A DNA stretch of 13,665 nucleotides from Thermoplasmata archaeon. GTDB lineage: Archaea > Thermoplasmatota > Thermoplasmata > Thermoplasmatales > Thermoplasmataceae. Positions 11,804-13,665 of the stretch are shown in pieces (the first letter of the stretch is position 1; the number at the start of each line of letters is the position of its first letter). A model generated the notes under the pieces. It was given only the letters and a program-made list of their open reading frames with translations, did not search any database and was not told the DNA's origin. The position numbers and the translations under genes are program-made. Location of the stretch: NCBI GenBank assembly GCA_021793945.1, contig JAJYRT010000039.1, forward strand, positions 1-13,665, in the 5' to 3' direction.

Positions 11804-11825
11804 GGTTAATTATAATTCATCGCAG

Positions 11826-11836
11826 TTATTTATAAT
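11826..11836 (-). promoter_or_regulatory. TATA box of the 137-aa protein gene
   Basis: On the minus strand ATTATAAATAA is centred 28 nt upstream of ATG 11803, the geometry of a leaderless archaeal promoter. The gene can thus be expressed independently of the regulator gene upstream. Confidence 0.55.
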
Positions 11837-11951
11837 GTATCTGGACAGACTGTCAAGTTGTTTCCAATTTATCAAACGTTATGAAAACGTTTTGAGCAGA
11901 ATTGCAGTATTCCTTTTATCAACAGTATCCATGGGGCTAAAGTCTGTGATC

Positions 11952-12473
11952 TTACTCAAGAATCGTTCCCCCTCTTTTTTTGAGGTCTCTCTCACAGTTC
12001 GGACAGCACACATAATATGTCTTTCCCCTTATTTCTACTGAGATCGGATTGTCCTTGATATCCTTGCCGCAATAATCGCAGTGGATGTTTTCTGCCCTGT
12101 TCATGTTTTCATATAATTCTCTGGAGGTTGCTATTTCAACTCTTTTTATGTTAGCCTTCTTTATCTTTATGAGGTCCTCATAGTAGAGGACCACCATATA
12201 GGATCCGTCTATGAGAGAGAAGCGCTCAAGGATAATATTCCCTGGTATGTTCTCTAAATTGTCAGTGTATACGAGAACCATATCCTTTTCTTCATCAGCA
12301 ATGGAGATCGTAAATCTCTTGATCTTCCCGCTTGATGTTATGGAGTCCAGGGCCTTCTTGGCTGTAAGCCTGCTGGTGCCCAGTTCCCTTGCTATGTCAA
12401 CCACGCTCATCCTGGAATTTCTCTTTAGCAACAATATGAGCCTCTGTTCCAGTTCAGAAAAGTTTCTTCTCAC
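11952..12473 (-). CDS. Lrp/AsnC-type HTH plus TRASH-domain metal-sensing regulator
   Basis: This 173-residue regulator starts with a winged HTH (L-E-Q-R-L-I-L-L-L-K-R-N-S at 8-20, then V-V-D-I-A-R-E-L-G-T-S-R-L-T-A-K-K-A-L at 24-42), followed by a mixed alpha/beta middle domain. It ends in a TRASH zinc-finger-like domain with Cys132-x2-Cys135 and Cys156-Cys157-x2-Cys160. TRASH domains bind soft metals such as Cu, Hg or Cd. Archaeal HTH-TRASH proteins such as CopT/CopR control copper export genes. No copper ATPase is present here; the divergent neighbour is a DoxX-like membrane protein, and a mercury cluster lies 5 kb away. The start is GTG 12473; the leader and start are uncertain because the nearest good TATA region is about 47 nt upstream. 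Confidence 0.87.
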   Translation of the reverse strand: MRRNFSELEQRLILLLKRNSRMSVVDIARELGTSRLTAKKALDSITSSGKIKRFTISIADEEKDMVLVYTDNLENIPGNIILERFSLIDGSYMVVLYYEDLIKIKKANIKRVEIATSRELYENMNRAENIHCDYCGKDIKDNPISVEIRGKTYYVCCPNCERDLKKRGGTILE

Positions 12474-12474
12474 A

Positions 12475-12530
12475 ATGTAATGATTTTATCCAACTACATT
12501 AACATTATGGATAGTATAATATATGTAATG
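12475..12530. promoter_or_regulatory. Repeated ATGTAATG motifs in the TRASH/DoxX divergent promoter
   Basis: ATGTAATG occurs at 12475-12482 and again at 12523-12530. Inverted copies of its core lie between them (TACATTA at 12495-12501, ACATTAT at 12502-12508). Together these four sites fill the 68-bp spacer between the two divergent genes, and the second direct copy overlaps the TATA box. This is a likely binding array for the TRASH regulator; that role is inferred. Confidence 0.45.
12515..12524. promoter_or_regulatory. TATA element of the DoxX-like gene, possibly bidirectional
   Basis: TATAATATAT is centred 23 nt upstream of ATG 12542, matching a leaderless transcript. Being nearly symmetrical, it could also drive the TRASH regulator on the minus strand with a leader of about 20 nt. 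Confidence 0.55.
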
Positions 12531-12541
12531 CAACACAATTC

Positions 12542-13123
12542 ATGACCATGAAGAGAAGTGGTGGTAACCTAAAACAAACAACCAATGCTATGGTAAATGA
12601 AAACTGGTTTGTAAAGAATATTGCCGGATATAAAGTTGTTATGCGGGTTCTGTTTGGGGTTGTATGGCTTGTTGATGCAAGTCTCAAATGGCAACCTGCA
12701 TTCTTAAGTGGATTCGAATCCATGATTCAGAGTTCAATGATTCAACAGCCTTCTTGGATGATGCCATGGTTCCAATTTTGGATCAATGTAACATCCCTCG
12801 ATCCTTACCTCTTTGCATTGTTTATTGCTTTAGCTGAGACGCTACTTGCGTTTGCAATACTAGCCGGTTTCATGAGGAAAATAGTCTATATCCTTGGGGC
12901 AATCTTCAGCTTCTTTATCTGGTCCATACCAGAGGGTTTCGGCGGTTTTTACATATACGGTGCGACCGATATAGGTACAAGCATAATTTATGTGCTTGTA
13001 TTTCTTATGCTCATGCTAATAAATGGCGCTTTTGGCCCAAGCAAATATAGTCTTGATTACTACATAGAAAAAAAATACAGGAATTGGGCCAACCTGGCGG
13101 AGTTTAATCTAGGAGAAAAATAG
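12542..13123 (+). CDS. DoxX/DoxD-like four-helix membrane protein
   Basis: This 193-residue membrane protein has four hydrophobic segments (about 31-47, 84-108, 113-129 and 143-163). Family marks are R-V-L-F-G-V-V-W-L-V-D-A-S-L-K-W-Q-P at the first helix and P-E-G-F-G-G-x-Y-x-Y-G-A-T-D-I-G at 130-145. DoxD is the small subunit of the thiosulfate:quinone oxidoreductase of acidophilic archaea; DoxX relatives serve in redox and thiol homeostasis. No DoxA-type partner is visible, so the exact role is open. The start ATG 12542 is leaderless-compatible; ATG 12548 is an alternative. It is divergent from the TRASH regulator, which implies metal-dependent expression. Confidence 0.75.
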   Translation: MTMKRSGGNLKQTTNAMVNENWFVKNIAGYKVVMRVLFGVVWLVDASLKWQPAFLSGFESMIQSSMIQQPSWMMPWFQFWINVTSLDPYLFALFIALAETLLAFAILAGFMRKIVYILGAIFSFFIWSIPEGFGGFYIYGATDIGTSIIYVLVFLMLMLINGAFGPSKYSLDYYIEKKYRNWANLAEFNLGEK

Positions 13124-13242
13124 GAAAAATCATCACAAGTATCCAAAACGCTTACAGCATAGTGGAACAAGGGGGTGGTCGTGAGAACAAGATAAGGCGT
13201 TACAGATGAGATATTCCTCGCTGGAACCCATTCCAATTTGTT

Positions 13243-13564
13243 TCATGAAACACGTTCCAACCAGGACTTTACTGTCCTTTCAGTATAAATAAGAAAAAAG
13301 AGTTGAAACCTGACATAGATCCTCATAGCGTTTGTTTCAGTCGTCGCTGCGGTCGCGATAATTACCCCCTGTTTGGAGGCGATATCTATAATGGGGCCTA
13401 CATCTCCCTTGAGATGTTTGGGAATTCTATGGTAGGGAGATAATGATGCTGATCATTGCATGATATCTGTAAACTTTGTAGTAGTGTTCATTTACTTCTT
13501 CTTTGTGCCAGTTGGAAGACTGGAACCGGAACGACCTGTTACTGCTCTTTGGAATGATTAATGC
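13243..13564 (-). pseudogene. Frameshifted gene remnant
   Basis: Two minus frames overlap at 13427-13452. The first (45 codons, 13564 down to TAG 13427) includes S-S-N-W-H-K-E-E-V-N-E-H-Y-Y-K-V-Y-R-Y-H. The second (70 codons, 13452 down to TGA 13243) includes H-R-I-P-K-H-L-K-G-D-V-G-P-I-I-D-I-A-S-K and ends T-V-K-S-W-L-E-R-V. Both read like real protein and join naturally if one base is gained or lost near 13430. The style recalls the C-terminal part of a transposase, but I cannot name the family. The dyad GTTTCATGAAAC (13240-13251) lies at its 3' end. The rest of 13124-13620 shows nothing else except a promoter. Confidence 0.4.
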
Positions 13565-13592
13565 CTATAATGACTAGTATTCTATAATAATG

Positions 13593-13601
13593 TTTATATC
13601 C
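13593..13601 (+). promoter_or_regulatory. TATA box of the gene entering at the right edge
   Basis: TTTATATCC is centred 24-25 nt upstream of ATG 13621, a standard leaderless archaeal promoter position. Confidence 0.55.
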
Positions 13602-13620
13602 AATCTGCGTTTACAGTTAT

Positions 13621-13665
13621 CATGGCTGCCGGGAAGCCCAGGCACGGGTCCAGTGATAAATCAGA
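13621..13665 (+). CDS. N-terminal fragment of an unknown gene
   Basis: The first 15 codons after ATG 13621 (M-A-A-G-K-P-R-H-G-S-S-D-K-S and part of the next) run off the window. The well placed TATA box upstream supports a genuine leaderless start. The basic, small-residue start would suit a nucleic-acid-binding protein, but the piece is too short to identify. Confidence 0.45.

Noticed and set aside
11445..12041. Plus-strand frame of 198 codons
   Set aside because: It is Ser/Phe/Thr-rich and antisense to the 137-aa gene and to the end of the TRASH gene, whose cysteine motif is clearly real.
1..13665. CRISPR arrays, tRNA or rRNA genes
   Set aside because: No regularly spaced direct repeats, cloverleaf-like segments or rRNA-like blocks were found by eye on either strand.

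Overview
The window looks like a mobile-element-rich stretch of a euryarchaeal chromosome, most likely an acidophilic member of the Thermoplasmatales (Ferroplasma/Cuniculiplasma-like). This rests on TATA-box promoters about 25 nt upstream of start codons (leaderless transcripts), a bacterio-opsin-activator type HTH regulator, a TRASH-domain regulator, a DoxX/DoxD-like membrane protein, an archaeal mercuric reductase and IS200/IS605 elements. No rRNA or marker gene is present, so the genus is inference.

Layout. 1-106: the last 34 codons of a gene whose end resembles PurM. 348-817 (minus): a small toxin-antitoxin pair (RelE/ParE-like toxin, antitoxin in front). 1204-3185: a minus-strand MFS exporter divergent from a Bat-type HTH regulator, with a regularly spaced GTAAA/TTTAC array in front of the exporter. 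3405-4415: a hemerythrin-like HHE protein divergent from a DUF488 (YeaO-like) protein across 66 bp. 4672-7198: a mercury-resistance cluster. It has a HxlR-type regulator (minus) divergent from a stand-alone cytosolic HMA metallochaperone, mercuric reductase MerA, and a cysteine-free DUF302 protein whose start overlaps the merA stop.

7199-11256 is a transposon graveyard. It contains decayed ORF fragments, an IS3-family element (about 7834-9086) whose orfB has one in-frame TAA, a broken minus-strand gene (9114-9535), and an apparently intact IS200/IS605 element (tnpA and tnpB, about 9535-11256) that abuts it. 11390-13123 holds an unrecognised 137-aa protein with a CPDDMC motif, an Lrp/AsnC-HTH plus TRASH metal-sensing regulator, and a divergent four-helix DoxX/DoxD-like membrane protein. 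The right end has a frameshifted gene remnant (minus, 13243-13564) and the first 15 codons of a leaderless gene.

Together the intact genes form a stress and metal cassette: Hg(II) capture and reduction, metal-sensing regulation, efflux, a di-iron HHE protein and a possible sulfur/quinone membrane protein. The insertion sequences around them suggest that the segment was assembled by transfer and rearrangement. The most promising less-described items are the HxlR-regulated merP-merA-DUF302 unit, the divergent operator arrays, and the TRASH regulator/DoxX pair.
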